A DNA stretch of 64,000 nucleotides, from contig CANLWB010000004.1 in assembly GCA_947494695.1 (NCBI GenBank), forward strand, positions 413,086-477,085, written 5' to 3'. How positions within the stretch are numbered: position 1 is the first letter of the stretch; every line of letters starts with the position of its first letter. The translations under genes and the position numbers were made by a program. Origin of the DNA: an uncultured Flavobacteriaceae bacterium. Its GTDB lineage: Bacteria; Bacteroidota; Bacteroidia; Flavobacteriales; Flavobacteriaceae. The notes beneath the pieces are model-generated. The model had not been told where the DNA came from. It did not search any database and was given only the letters and a program-made list of their open reading frames with translations. Below, one piece after another: positions 57,801-64,000 of this stretch.

Positions 57801-60800
57801 CCACACAAGAACAACGAGATCAGATCGTAATGGATTGGGAAAAAATTGGGCAGTCCTATCCAAAAGATAAGACTGTAGTTGACTTGTTTAAAAAACAAGT
57901 ACAACGAAGACCTCATGAGGTTGCCATTGTATTTGGGGACGAAAAACTCACTTATGAAGAACTGGATAAACAATCTAATCAATTAGCCAATTGCCTTATA
58001 AAAAAGGGAGTGAGTACAGAAGATTTTGTTCTTATTTGTATGGAACGTTCTATTGAAATGATTGTTGGTATTATAGGTATAATGAAAGCTGGTGGGGTAT
58101 ATGTGCCAATGGATTCTACCATTCCTAAAGAAAGAATTGATTTTATAATAAAAGATACTCAAGCAAAAATAATAGTAACCCAATCCTACTTAACCTCTCT
58201 TTTGAAAGGAATCGAGATTGATGACATCACTTTAGATACGTTTAATTACGAAGCGTATTCGCATAAATCGGTAGATAGGGTTATCCTTCCAGAACAGTTA
58301 ATCTATATGATCTATACATCTGGTACTACAGGGGTGCCAAAGGGGGTGTTGTTAGAGCATCGAAACGTTGTTCGGTTATTTTTTAATGAAACTCCATTAT
58401 TTGATTTTAACGAGAATGATGTATGGAGCATGTTCCATTCTTTTAGTTTTGATTTTTCGGTATGGGAAATGTATGGTGCTTTACTTTTTGGAGGAAAATT
58501 AGTTGTCGTCCCTAAATCTCATACTATAGATACTGCGTTGTTTTCGACATTGATAGAACAGGAAGGGATAACCGTTCTTAATCAAACACCATCTGCTTTT
58601 AAGATGCTACAAGAACAAGTTCTAAAAGAAAACAAGAACCTGCCAACACGATATTTAATTTTTGGTGGAGAGGCTCTGTACCCTATAACGCTTCAAGGTT
58701 GGCACGCTAGATATCCAGACTGTACTATTATTAATATGTATGGTATCACAGAAACCACGGTGCATGTAACTTATAAACATATTACGCATAAAGAAATTGA
58801 AAATAATATTAGTAATATAGGTAAAGCCATACCAACATTGGGGTGTGTAGTGCTAGGTGAAAATAAAGACATCGTTTCTATGGGTACACCGGGAGAATTA
58901 TATGTTCTTGGAGCAGGAGTGGCCCGAGGTTATCATAATCACCCCGAATTAACGGCCGAACGTTTTCTGGAATTAGAATATGTCGAGAATGTTCCTTGTT
59001 ATAGATCTGGAGATTTAGTTAGAATGCTAGATACGGGAGAATTGGAGTATTTGGGAAGAACAGATTCTCAAGTTAAGATTAGGGGCTATCGAATAGAGTT
59101 AGGGGAGATAGAATCTTGTTTAGGTGGGTATGATGGCATTAAAAATGTGGTCGTTCTGGCAAAAGAAAGCACAACGGGGAACAAATATCTGGTTGCTTAT
59201 TATGTTTCAGAGTCGGTTATAGAAGCAGACGATCTCAGGCGTTATGTCAGTGAGATGTTACCCGATTATATGTGTCCCACCTCATTTACCCATCTGGAAC
59301 GTTTACCCCTTACTATTAATGGGAAACTGGATCGAAAAGCACTGCCAGAGCCCGAATTAACAGTTACAGACACTTATGTGGCTCCAGAAAACCAGACCCA
59401 GATGGATATTTGTGCTATTTATGGAGAAATACTAGGGTTAGATGCCTCTCATATAGGTATCGATGATGACTTTTTTAAACTAGGAGGTAACAGTATATTA
59501 GTTATTAAGTTGCTTAATAGACTTAAAAAGGAGCTAAGTCTGAATTTGGGTATTCCTGAGATTTTTAAGCTTAAGACCATTCGCAATATTAGTGAGCAAG
59601 CAATAACTACAATAACAGCAAAGCCTACGAGTATTCCGGAAATCACTGCAATTACCATAGATACTCCAGAAGAACAATTGTTATCCTTTGGGCAAGAAAG
59701 ATTATGGTTTATAGATCTGTATGAAAATCAAAGTCATGCCTATAATGTTCCTATGGTTTTCAAAATCAAAGACAATGTATCGGTTGACTATATCCGCAAA
59801 GCTTTTCAACAAATACTAGGGAGGCACGAAGTGCTTAGGAGTTTTATTGAGTCTGATAATGATGGAATGGGATATCAGGTTGTTGATAAAGTTGGGCGTT
59901 TTTCAATAGAAAACCATAGCATAGCTACCATTGATGAGTTCAAAGAGGTTTTAAAACAAGAAGAAACCTATACGTTTTCTTTAAATAAAGAATACCCAAT
60001 TATAGTCAAAACATATGAAGTCGAGGAAACAGGGGCGATTTATCTTAGTATTCTAGTTCATCATATTGCGTTTGATGGTTGGTCTACAGAAGTATTAATC
60101 AATGATCTTCATTCATATTATTACTTTTTTAAATCCATAGATGATGACTTATATATTAATGTTGATAAAAGATTACCAGCCTTAAAGTTTCAGTATAAAG
60201 ATTTTGCTTTATGGCAGCGTAATTATTTACAGGGAGCAGTTTTAGAGGGTCAGTTATCGTATTGGAAGCACCAATTAGAGGGTTATGAGACGTTATCCTT
60301 GCCTTCAGATAAGTCAAGACCTTTAGTGTTTGATTATGAGGGTGACAATGTTCATTTGTCATTAGATCCAGATATTAGTGAGAACTTACGATGTTTAGCC
60401 AAAGAGCATGAAGTGAGCCTTTATAGTGTATTACTTGGTGGTTTTTATCTCATGCTTTCTAGCTATTCTAATCAGAGGGATATTGTTGTGGGTAGCCCTG
60501 TGGCGAATCGTCATTATCCAGGGACAGAGGATTTAATAGGGTTCTTTGTAAATACCATAGCCTTACGCCAACAAATCGATTATGGTTTACCTATTGCTTC
60601 TTATATCAAGTCTGTAGGACAAACAGTTATGGAAGCCCAGTCGCATCAAGATCTACCTTTTGAGAAGTTGGTAGATGAAATGGGCATTGAAAAGGATACG
60701 TCTCGTAATCCATTATACCAAGTAATGTTTGGTATTGAGACTTCTCTTTTAGAGGTATCTAATGACAAGGATTGGATTCTTGAAGACTCAGGTCTTTTTG

Positions 60801-63800
60801 AAGAATTTAATACGATGGCCAAACTTGATTTATCCGTTATGATGAATGATGGTCCATCAGGCATCCAGGGTACATTTAATTATGCGGTTAGCGTATTTGA
60901 AGCTGAAACAATTAAAAAATATATTGATACCTATAAAACGATCTTAACTCAATTCGTTACGAATTCTCAAGGAAGATTATCGGATCTGAGTTTAATAGAT
61001 GATCAGCAAAACCAAGACCTTCTTAGTTGGAACACTACCTATCAGTTATATCCAGAAGATAAGACCATTGTCGAGTTGTTTGAAAATCAGGTAAGAGCTA
61101 CCCCAGAAGCTACTGCAATAGTCTTTGAAGATGTTTCCCTTAGCTATCGAGAGGTTAATGCGCAAGCTAATAAACTCGGTCATTACCTTCGAGAGGTGTA
61201 TGATATTAAGCCCGATGATTTAATAGGGTTGTTTTTAGAACGCTCGGAGTATATGATCATTTCGATCTTATCGGTTTTAAAGTCAGGTGGCGGCTATGTT
61301 CCAATCAGTCCAGAATACCCAAAAGAGCGGATAGACTATATCCTTAAAGATATCAACTCAAAGGTTGTTATAACCAATCGTGAAGTTTTAAATGCACATG
61401 AGGCTGAATTTTTAGATACCGAAGTTTTAGTTGTAGAGGATGAAGGGGTATGGAAGGACTCCCCAGATAGTAACCCGGAGCTTACAATACGTCCGGAGCA
61501 TCTGGCATATGTGATATACACCAGTGGAACAACAGGCAAACCAAAAGGCGTGATGATAGAGCATCGTAATTTGGTGAATTTCGGAATTGCCAAAAGTAAT
61601 GAACTAGAACCGTTGTTAAAAATGGCATCTTATCTAGACTATTCATTTGATGCTTTTAATACAGATTTATATCCATCATTACTCAAAGGACATACCCTTT
61701 TTATTTTGAATGATCATTGTAGAAATGATTTACAATTGTTATTTCAATTTATTATTGAAAACGACATATCATGTATTACTTTGCCTGCTTCAGTTGCTAA
61801 TGTGTTTTGTGATAGGGACTTATCAGAAACTAGTTTAAAGTATATAATAACAGGTGGGGAAAGTTTTAAAGGAATACGATATTCGAATATAAACTATATT
61901 AATGAATACGGTCCTACAGAGACTACAGTCTGTGCAACCTTACACCATTTTAACGATAAGAGTAGCAATACTGTTATAGGTCGTCCACTACCAAATACTA
62001 CGGTGTATGTTTTAAATGCCTTTTTACAAGCCGTTCCTATAGGAGCCGTAGGCGAGTTATACATTGGAGGATCGGGTGTTTCCAGAGGATATTTGAATCT
62101 TGAAGAATTGACCTCAGAGCGTTTTGTAGAGAATCCATATCAGACAGCCTCAGAAAAGAATAAGGGCATCAATGGGCGTATTTATAAGACTGGAGATTTA
62201 GTCCGCTATCTACCAGATGGAAATCTGGAATATATTGGCCGTAATGATTTTCAGGTAAAGATTAGAGGCTATCGAATAGAGTTAGGAGAAATAGAATCCT
62301 GTTTAGGTGGATATCATGGCATTAAGAATGCGGTCGTTCTGGCAAAGGAAAACGTGGCAGGAAACAAATATCTGGTAGCCTACTATGTTTCAGAATCGGT
62401 TATAGAAGCAGATGATCTCAGGCGCTATGCCAGTGAGAAGCTCCCCGATTATATGTGTCCCGCCTCATTTACCCATCTGGAACGTTTACCCCTTACCATT
62501 AATGGGAAACTGGACCGCAAAGCACTGCCAGAGCCCGAATTAACAGTTACAGACACTTATGTGGCTCCAGAAAACCAGACCCAGGAAGCGATCTGTTCTA
62601 TTTATGGAGAAGTACTGGGGTTAGATGCCTCTCATATAGGTATCGATGATGACTTTTTTAAACTAGGGGGCGATAGTATAAGCAGTATTCAGCTAGTAAA
62701 TCGGTTGCGTCAGAAATTGAATGTCAAAATAACAATCAAAGACGTTTTCGCCTTAAAAGTAGTTAGAAAACTCTCATCTATTGCAGCATTCGATACGAAG
62801 CATGTTTTTCTATCAGAACAGGGTATTTTAGAAGGGGAATCCGAATTATTGCCTATCCAATCCTGGTTTTTCGATCTAAAAGATAAAAAGGATTTACCCG
62901 ATTATAATCATTTCAATCAATCCTTTAGTATTGATACCCCAGTTTTAGACGTTCCCGTTCTGGAGAAAAGTATAGCGATGTTGCTCACCCAACATGATGC
63001 TTTACGATTTAGATATTCTCATTCCAAAGATTCAAAATATGCGCAGGAGTATGTAAATGAAGTCTCGAATTTTAGTATTGAAACGTTAGATATCAATAGT
63101 CTCGAATCACAAGATTTAGGGGCTTACCTTACAGAAAATCAGCGATGTTTTGATATTTTCGGAGATAGGCTCTTTAGCGTGGTTTATATCTATGGTTACC
63201 CCAATGGAAGGGCCAAGATCCACATGGCATTTCACCATTTGATTATAGATGCCATGAGCTGGCGTATTATCAAGGATGACTTAGAGCTTTTATATCATCA
63301 TTATAAGGAAAAGACACTAGATGATAGGACTCCATTATCTGATCTGCTAGGAGAAAAGGGGAGTAGCTACCGTCAATGGTCAGAAAAAATAAATCATTCA
63401 TATGTAAGTTCATACCCATCAGAAGCGAAGTATTGGGATGATCTATCTGGTGTTTCAAAGATGAATTCTTTATTATTATCAAAAGCTACAGAACGGGCCT
63501 CTTCCAGTAGCTTTAGTTTAACAAAAGACCAAACCCAGAGTTTACTTCGGGAAGTAGATCAAGTATATAATACATCGATTAACGATATTTTGTTAACCGC
63601 TTTGTCTTTAAGCTTATCAAAATTTTTGAATACCGATGAGAGTTATGTTTTATTAGAAGGTCATGGACGTGAGCATATTTGGGAGGATATTGATATATCG
63701 GGAACAGTAGGCTGGTTTACTTCAATGTACCCGCATAAATTAGAACGCATAGGTGAAGATGTCTCATCAAACCTGATTCATATTAAAGAAAGCTTACGAG

Positions 63801-64000
63801 ACGTTCCTCATAAAGGCTTGGGGTATGGAGCCTTTTGTGGATATACCCAAAAAGATTTACCTGTAGTTAGTTTTAATTATCTGGGTCAGTTTGATAGTCA
63901 TCAACAAAGCGTTCAGGATTGGATTCTCACCACCGAGGCAGGTGTTCAGGATGTCTCTGATTTAAATAAATTCGGGACAGTCATTTCTATAAATGGAGCG
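51542..64000 (+). CDS. Non-ribosomal peptide synthetase, 5' 4153 codons (runs off window)
   Basis: The frame from ATG 51542 holds every domain motif I checked to base 64000, with no stop found in the stretches I translated. It lacks its 3' end. Order: adenylation C-subdomain remnant (1-110), C1 (~115-570), A1 (~597-1099), T1 (Ser1140), E1 (~1187-1633), C2 (~1640-2090), A2 (~2110-2610), T2 (Ser2651), C3 (~2707-3157), A3 (~3170-3673), T3 (Ser3712) and E2 (from ~3725, truncated). It makes a peptide on carrier-bound phosphopantetheine arms, with residues 1 and 3 converted to D-forms. No synthetase gene precedes it here, so it probably starts the assembly line. An exporter operon upstream on the same strand is the likely secretion route. 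ATG 51542 is the first start in this frame consistent with the homology. Confidence 0.9.
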   Translation, partial: MKTANFYFENGKPIIDLDEITNIMNALSDIKQALVLMKGNDKGDDELIAFYVSEHKISSKLIIDKLKATLPDEMIPSFFIHIKELPMINGEPDYEALWALKIEQDEENSMQNRTHLTVSDIGNIISEKCLNTLQKTKEIHHMYLANNLQQEFIHKRINQERGDATCKIQTVWNYHSSLDIDKLEKSWKYAQQKYQALRLRFAWDEAPVQIIDKQGHFDWKYLDMSSYKIEERELSLQKIIQQDLDSNFNLQQGALFRVYLVKQGQDHYTCLFSCHPIIMDTWSHRVVLNYIHETYIKLSKKEIIDGVEDVSYEESQKYLQDHRFENVKYWEHQIDMLEEKEDLEALIRPELRSEIVLSNYKEVEESKEKNKILDKNKYQKLQMFCKEHKCTVEAVFQYCWHKLISLYTNTEVTVVGAACSVRNLPVKNIETSAGLFVNTLPIIFEHKKGGVIHQIQALKSKIDEANIHGNVSIPSLQKDEQRLFNTRFIFKNSPNFETREKEASLSIAYNKSNVRAGYPLEIIAEEKEGELVVSIQYASELFEDITISQLLSGFELLTDQILSTPSIHTEELKCLTKDQYNQILVDWNKTESLDPIEKTIIEKFEEQVKHNPNNVAVVFEDITLTYSELNEEVNKLGNFLLKNYEIQPDDLIPLCLDRSNYTIIAILAVLKSGAAYVPISPEYPDERIKYIIEESKSKSKVIITNENLSSRMREITSDLEVISIEDNTLWNDYSKENIVTKAKSNNLAYIIYTSGTTGKPKGVMIENRGVVNLITHLLEIYQMPNNQSILLFANYVFDASMEQIYLSLMGGHKLVVIKKDLWSDHELFIKLLNKNKVSYIDMTPSFLLEFPLYEMEHLKYVVAGGEAVTDVLLEKINKEKHIFINTYGPTETTITSIVNVNSDTIHIGRPVANTKIYILDNNLQPLPVGSIGELYIGGYGVARGYLNQPELTRDRFIENPFQNDYDKENKINNYIYKTGDLVRYLPNGIIEYIGRNDFQVKIRGFRIELGEIENALSKLPEVKRAAVINKTSSTGYKYLIAYYVSDQEISSEKMSKKLEEYLPDYMIPSFFMHLDKLPLTINGKLNVKALPIPEYKGGDSYIEPTGDIEEKICSIIESILGLESKTVSVEDDFFKLGGDSISSIQLVNRIRQQLDVKLAVKDIFTLKTPRKLSKLIDSGQENAVEVLSEQGMLEGESPLLAIQEWFFEVKDKALYPAFNHYNQSFFINVPTLNLALVELCLVNLLEYHDALRMTYSYDDKTNVYTQHYRNQVPHYDFEIIDVNERDEEEIIQILTEWQSNFEIFNGVLFKVGYLHGYETNKAKLYFAFHHLIIDSVSWRIIKDDFEKLYDYYSNAPEKTIKPANDILGKKGSSYRQWVNKINTEYKNLYPKEKAYWDHIISDIPEVNKTLISYKSDDHREISMSLDKEVTSKLLRRVNHVYNTTINDVLLTALSISLSSFFSSNKNYVLLEGHGRENIWDDIDTANTVGWFTSMFPVKLENKGNHISDHVIATKEALKGIPRHGIGYGVLHKYGIERLPLVSFNYLGQFDESDSKNWSISTNGSGDPVSASNRDSVIIAITGAVFNRELSFTIESCISENDLNLFSELFKENLQNVVNFLSESKRTYLTSSDVNKIISNQYLERIQSSKEVDSVFLANSLQEGFIYHTISQGDSDDAYITQLVWDYHNSLDVDVLKTSWEYAQRIYSALRLRFAWDQELVQIADKFSSFHWEFKDVSFLDMEEKQSVIQKMIHDDRLLNYDFDKAGLFRIYLIKQTEKHYTCLFSCHHAIIDGWSSPILLNYVHETYIKLKNGEHIEVARDTVYEDSQKYLQEHRFENLKYWKDQVEILDEKEDLNLLIKPEFRSKVVLSEYRHIKEAKEKQITYSKSEYQKIKNICRENGFTVNALFQYCWHKQLSLYGRTKKTIVGTVGAGRSIPIDGIENSVGLFINTLPVILEHKEQTIVDQITELQHKINEINGRGDTSLASLQKDGQRLFSSLFVFESYPDTTNEKIEKVFSIEFKENIEKLDYPLVVVMIEQGDELILSIKYASELFDENLIRQILNALSQSVEEIMNQPSMDTRDLKLTTQEQRDQIVMDWEKIGQSYPKDKTVVDLFKKQVQRRPHEVAIVFGDEKLTYEELDKQSNQLANCLIKKGVSTEDFVLICMERSIEMIVGIIGIMKAGGVYVPMDSTIPKERIDFIIKDTQAKIIVTQSYLTSLLKGIEIDDITLDTFNYEAYSHKSVDRVILPEQLIYMIYTSGTTGVPKGVLLEHRNVVRLFFNETPLFDFNENDVWSMFHSFSFDFSVWEMYGALLFGGKLVVVPKSHTIDTALFSTLIEQEGITVLNQTPSAFKMLQEQVLKENKNLPTRYLIFGGEALYPITLQGWHARYPDCTIINMYGITETTVHVTYKHITHKEIENNISNIGKAIPTLGCVVLGENKDIVSMGTPGELYVLGAGVARGYHNHPELTAERFLELEYVENVPCYRSGDLVRMLDTGELEYLGRTDSQVKIRGYRIELGEIESCLGGYDGIKNVVVLAKESTTGNKYLVAYYVSESVIEADDLRRYVSEMLPDYMCPTSFTHLERLPLTINGKLDRKALPEPELTVTDTYVAPENQTQMDICAIYGEILGLDASHIGIDDDFFKLGGNSILVIKLLNRLKKELSLNLGIPEIFKLKTIRNISEQAITTITAKPTSIPEITAITIDTPEEQLLSFGQERLWFIDLYENQSHAYNVPMVFKIKDNVSVDYIRKAFQQILGRHEVLRSFIESDNDGMGYQVVDKVGRFSIENHSIATIDEFKEVLKQEETYTFSLNKEYPIIVKTYEVEETGAIYLSILVHHIAFDGWSTEVLINDLHSYYYFFKSIDDDLYINVDKRLPALKFQYKDFALWQRNYLQGAVLEGQLSYWKHQLEGYETLSLPSDKSRPLVFDYEGDNVHLSLDPDISENLRCLAKEHEVSLYSVLLGGFYLMLSSYSNQRDIVVGSPVANRHYPGTEDLIGFFVNTIALRQQIDYGLPIASYIKSVGQTVMEAQSHQDLPFEKLVDEMGIEKDTSRNPLYQVMFGIETSLLEVSNDKDWILEDSGLFEEFNTMAKLDLSVMMNDGPSGIQGTFNYAVSVFEAETIKKYIDTYKTILTQFVTNSQGRLSDLSLIDDQQNQDLLSWNTTYQLYPEDKTIVELFENQVRATPEATAIVFEDVSLSYREVNAQANKLGHYLREVYDIKPDDLIGLFLERSEYMIISILSVLKSGGGYVPISPEYPKERIDYILKDINSKVVITNREVLNAHEAEFLDTEVLVVEDEGVWKDSPDSNPELTIRPEHLAYVIYTSGTTGKPKGVMIEHRNLVNFGIAKSNELEPLLKMASYLDYSFDAFNTDLYPSLLKGHTLFILNDHCRNDLQLLFQFIIENDISCITLPASVANVFCDRDLSETSLKYIITGGESFKGIRYSNINYINEYGPTETTVCATLHHFNDKSSNTVIGRPLPNTTVYVLNAFLQAVPIGAVGELYIGGSGVSRGYLNLEELTSERFVENPYQTASEKNKGINGRIYKTGDLVRYLPDGNLEYIGRNDFQVKIRGYRIELGEIESCLGGYHGIKNAVVLAKENVAGNKYLVAYYVSESVIEADDLRRYASEKLPDYMCPASFTHLERLPLTINGKLDRKALPEPELTVTDTYVAPENQTQEAICSIYGEVLGLDASHIGIDDDFFKLGGDSISSIQLVNRLRQKLNVKITIKDVFALKVVRKLSSIAAFDTKHVFLSEQGILEGESELLPIQSWFFDLKDKKDLPDYNHFNQSFSIDTPVLDVPVLEKSIAMLLTQHDALRFRYSHSKDSKYAQEYVNEVSNFSIETLDINSLESQDLGAYLTENQRCFDIFGDRLFSVVYIYGYPNGRAKIHMAFHHLIIDAMSWRIIKDDLELLYHHYKEKTLDDRTPLSDLLGEKGSSYRQWSEKINHSYVSSYPSEAKYWDDLSGVSKMNSLLLSKATERASSSSFSLTKDQTQSLLREVDQVYNTSINDILLTALSLSLSKFLNTDESYVLLEGHGREHIWEDIDISGTVGWFTSMYPHKLERIGEDVSSNLIHIKESLRDVPHKGLGYGAFCGYTQKDLPVVSFNYLGQFDSHQQSVQDWILTTEAGVQDVSDLNKFGTVISINGA
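51884..56440 (+). other. NRPS module 1: C (degenerate)-A-T-E
   Basis: C1 has HPIIMDT (residues 275-281) where HHxxxDG is expected, so the second, catalytic His is Pro. A1 is intact (YTSGTTGKPKG, YGPTE, NGKL); by alignment to GrsA-Phe I read its pocket as D-A-E-D-V-G-T-I-T-K. The acidic pair Glu and Asp suggests a basic substrate such as Lys, but this is tentative. T1 has FFKLGGDS with Ser1140. E1 has HHLIIDSVSW (His1329-His1330) and EGHGRE, so the loaded residue should be converted to D. The domain limits are approximate. Confidence 0.8.
56460..59610 (+). other. NRPS module 2: C-A-T, predicted threonine
   Basis: C2 has an intact HHAIIDG (His1787-His1788) and follows an E domain, so it is expected to be a D-donor/L-acceptor condensation domain. 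A2 pocket residues read D-F-W-N-I-G-M-V-H-K (from FDFSVWEMY, VLNQTPSAF, LIFGGEAL, INMYGITETTVH), the classic threonine code. T2 carries FFKLGGNS with Ser2651. No E domain follows, so L-Thr is expected. Confidence 0.88.
59075..59496 (+). repeat. Intragenic NRPS repeat, copy 1 (end of A2 to T2)
   Basis: 422 bases covering the A2 C-terminal subdomain and T2 up to the carrier Ser. They align without gaps to 62258-62679 (offset 3183) at about 90% identity by hand count, including an exactly identical run of 66 bases around the A-T linker. Confidence 0.88.
59655..64000 (+). other. NRPS module 3: C-A-T-E (E truncated by window)
   Basis: C3 opens with LSFGQERLWFIDLYE and has HHIAFDG (His2840-His2841), the look of a standard L-donor/L-acceptor domain, as expected after module 2 without an E domain. 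A3 pocket residues read D-A-T-T-I-G-E-V-C-K, which I cannot match to a known substrate with confidence. T3 has FFKLGGDS with Ser3712. E2 has HHLIIDAMSW (His3898-His3899) and EGHGRE and TVGWFTSMYP, so the third residue should be D-configured. The window ends inside E2. Confidence 0.82.
62258..62679 (+). repeat. Intragenic NRPS repeat, copy 2 (end of A3 to T3)
   Basis: Partner of 59075-59496. Similarity drops after the T-domain Ser, where T2 leads into C3 and T3 into an E domain, and falls before 62258 in the substrate-binding core of the A domain. Confidence 0.88.

Overview
The window is AT-rich and reads as a chromosome fragment of a Bacteroidetes bacterium, most likely a marine member of the Flavobacteriaceae. 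The evidence is a TonB-dependent receptor paired with a DUF4249 lipoprotein, SprB-type repeats ending in a type A T9SS sorting domain, a TANFOR-type surface protein, Bacteroidetes-style lipoprotein signals and few Shine-Dalgarno sites. I see no tRNA, rRNA, CRISPR array, transposase or integrase.

Region 1 (1-1414) is the end of a TonB-dependent receptor gene and its DUF4249 lipoprotein. Region 2 (2292-13509) is a tightly packed seven-gene operon: a vWA-like lipoprotein, a small membrane protein, a tubulin/FtsZ-superfamily protein, a 1187-residue protein with an Hsp70/actin-type ATPase core, two membrane-anchored coiled-coil proteins and a second vWA protein in the membrane. It looks like a cytoskeletal or membrane-remodelling machine and is the best candidate here for an undescribed system. 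Region 3 (14168-17478) has a formylglycine-type sulfatase lipoprotein and, convergent to it, a three-gene unit led by an ECF sigma factor.

Region 4 (18113-39675) is a 21.5 kb run of six large exported proteins: an outer-membrane barrel, a TANFOR/Fn3 protein with a zincin motif, a secreted ADP-ribosyltransferase, a 1550-residue protein of unknown function, an Fn3 protein and a SprB-repeat adhesin with a T9SS signal. It resembles a polymorphic-toxin or contact-dependent surface locus. Region 5 (39912-44252, minus strand) is a LodA/LodB-type pair in which the cysteine-tryptophylquinone oxidase is fused to a catalase-like domain. It is followed by 1.6 kb of decayed sequence with a NusG/UpxY-like remnant.

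Region 6 (45838-64000) is a non-ribosomal peptide cluster. A DUF6268 barrel, a TolC-like protein, a HlyD/MacA-like adaptor, an ABC permease and an ABC ATPase precede a giant synthetase that runs off the window. The visible synthetase has three modules: (A-subdomain remnant)-C(degenerate)-A-T-E, C-A-T and C-A-T-E. My hand-read pocket residues suggest a basic residue (tentative), threonine (exact match to the classic code) and an unassigned third residue, with residues 1 and 3 epimerised to D. The upstream exporter genes are the obvious candidates for product secretion.
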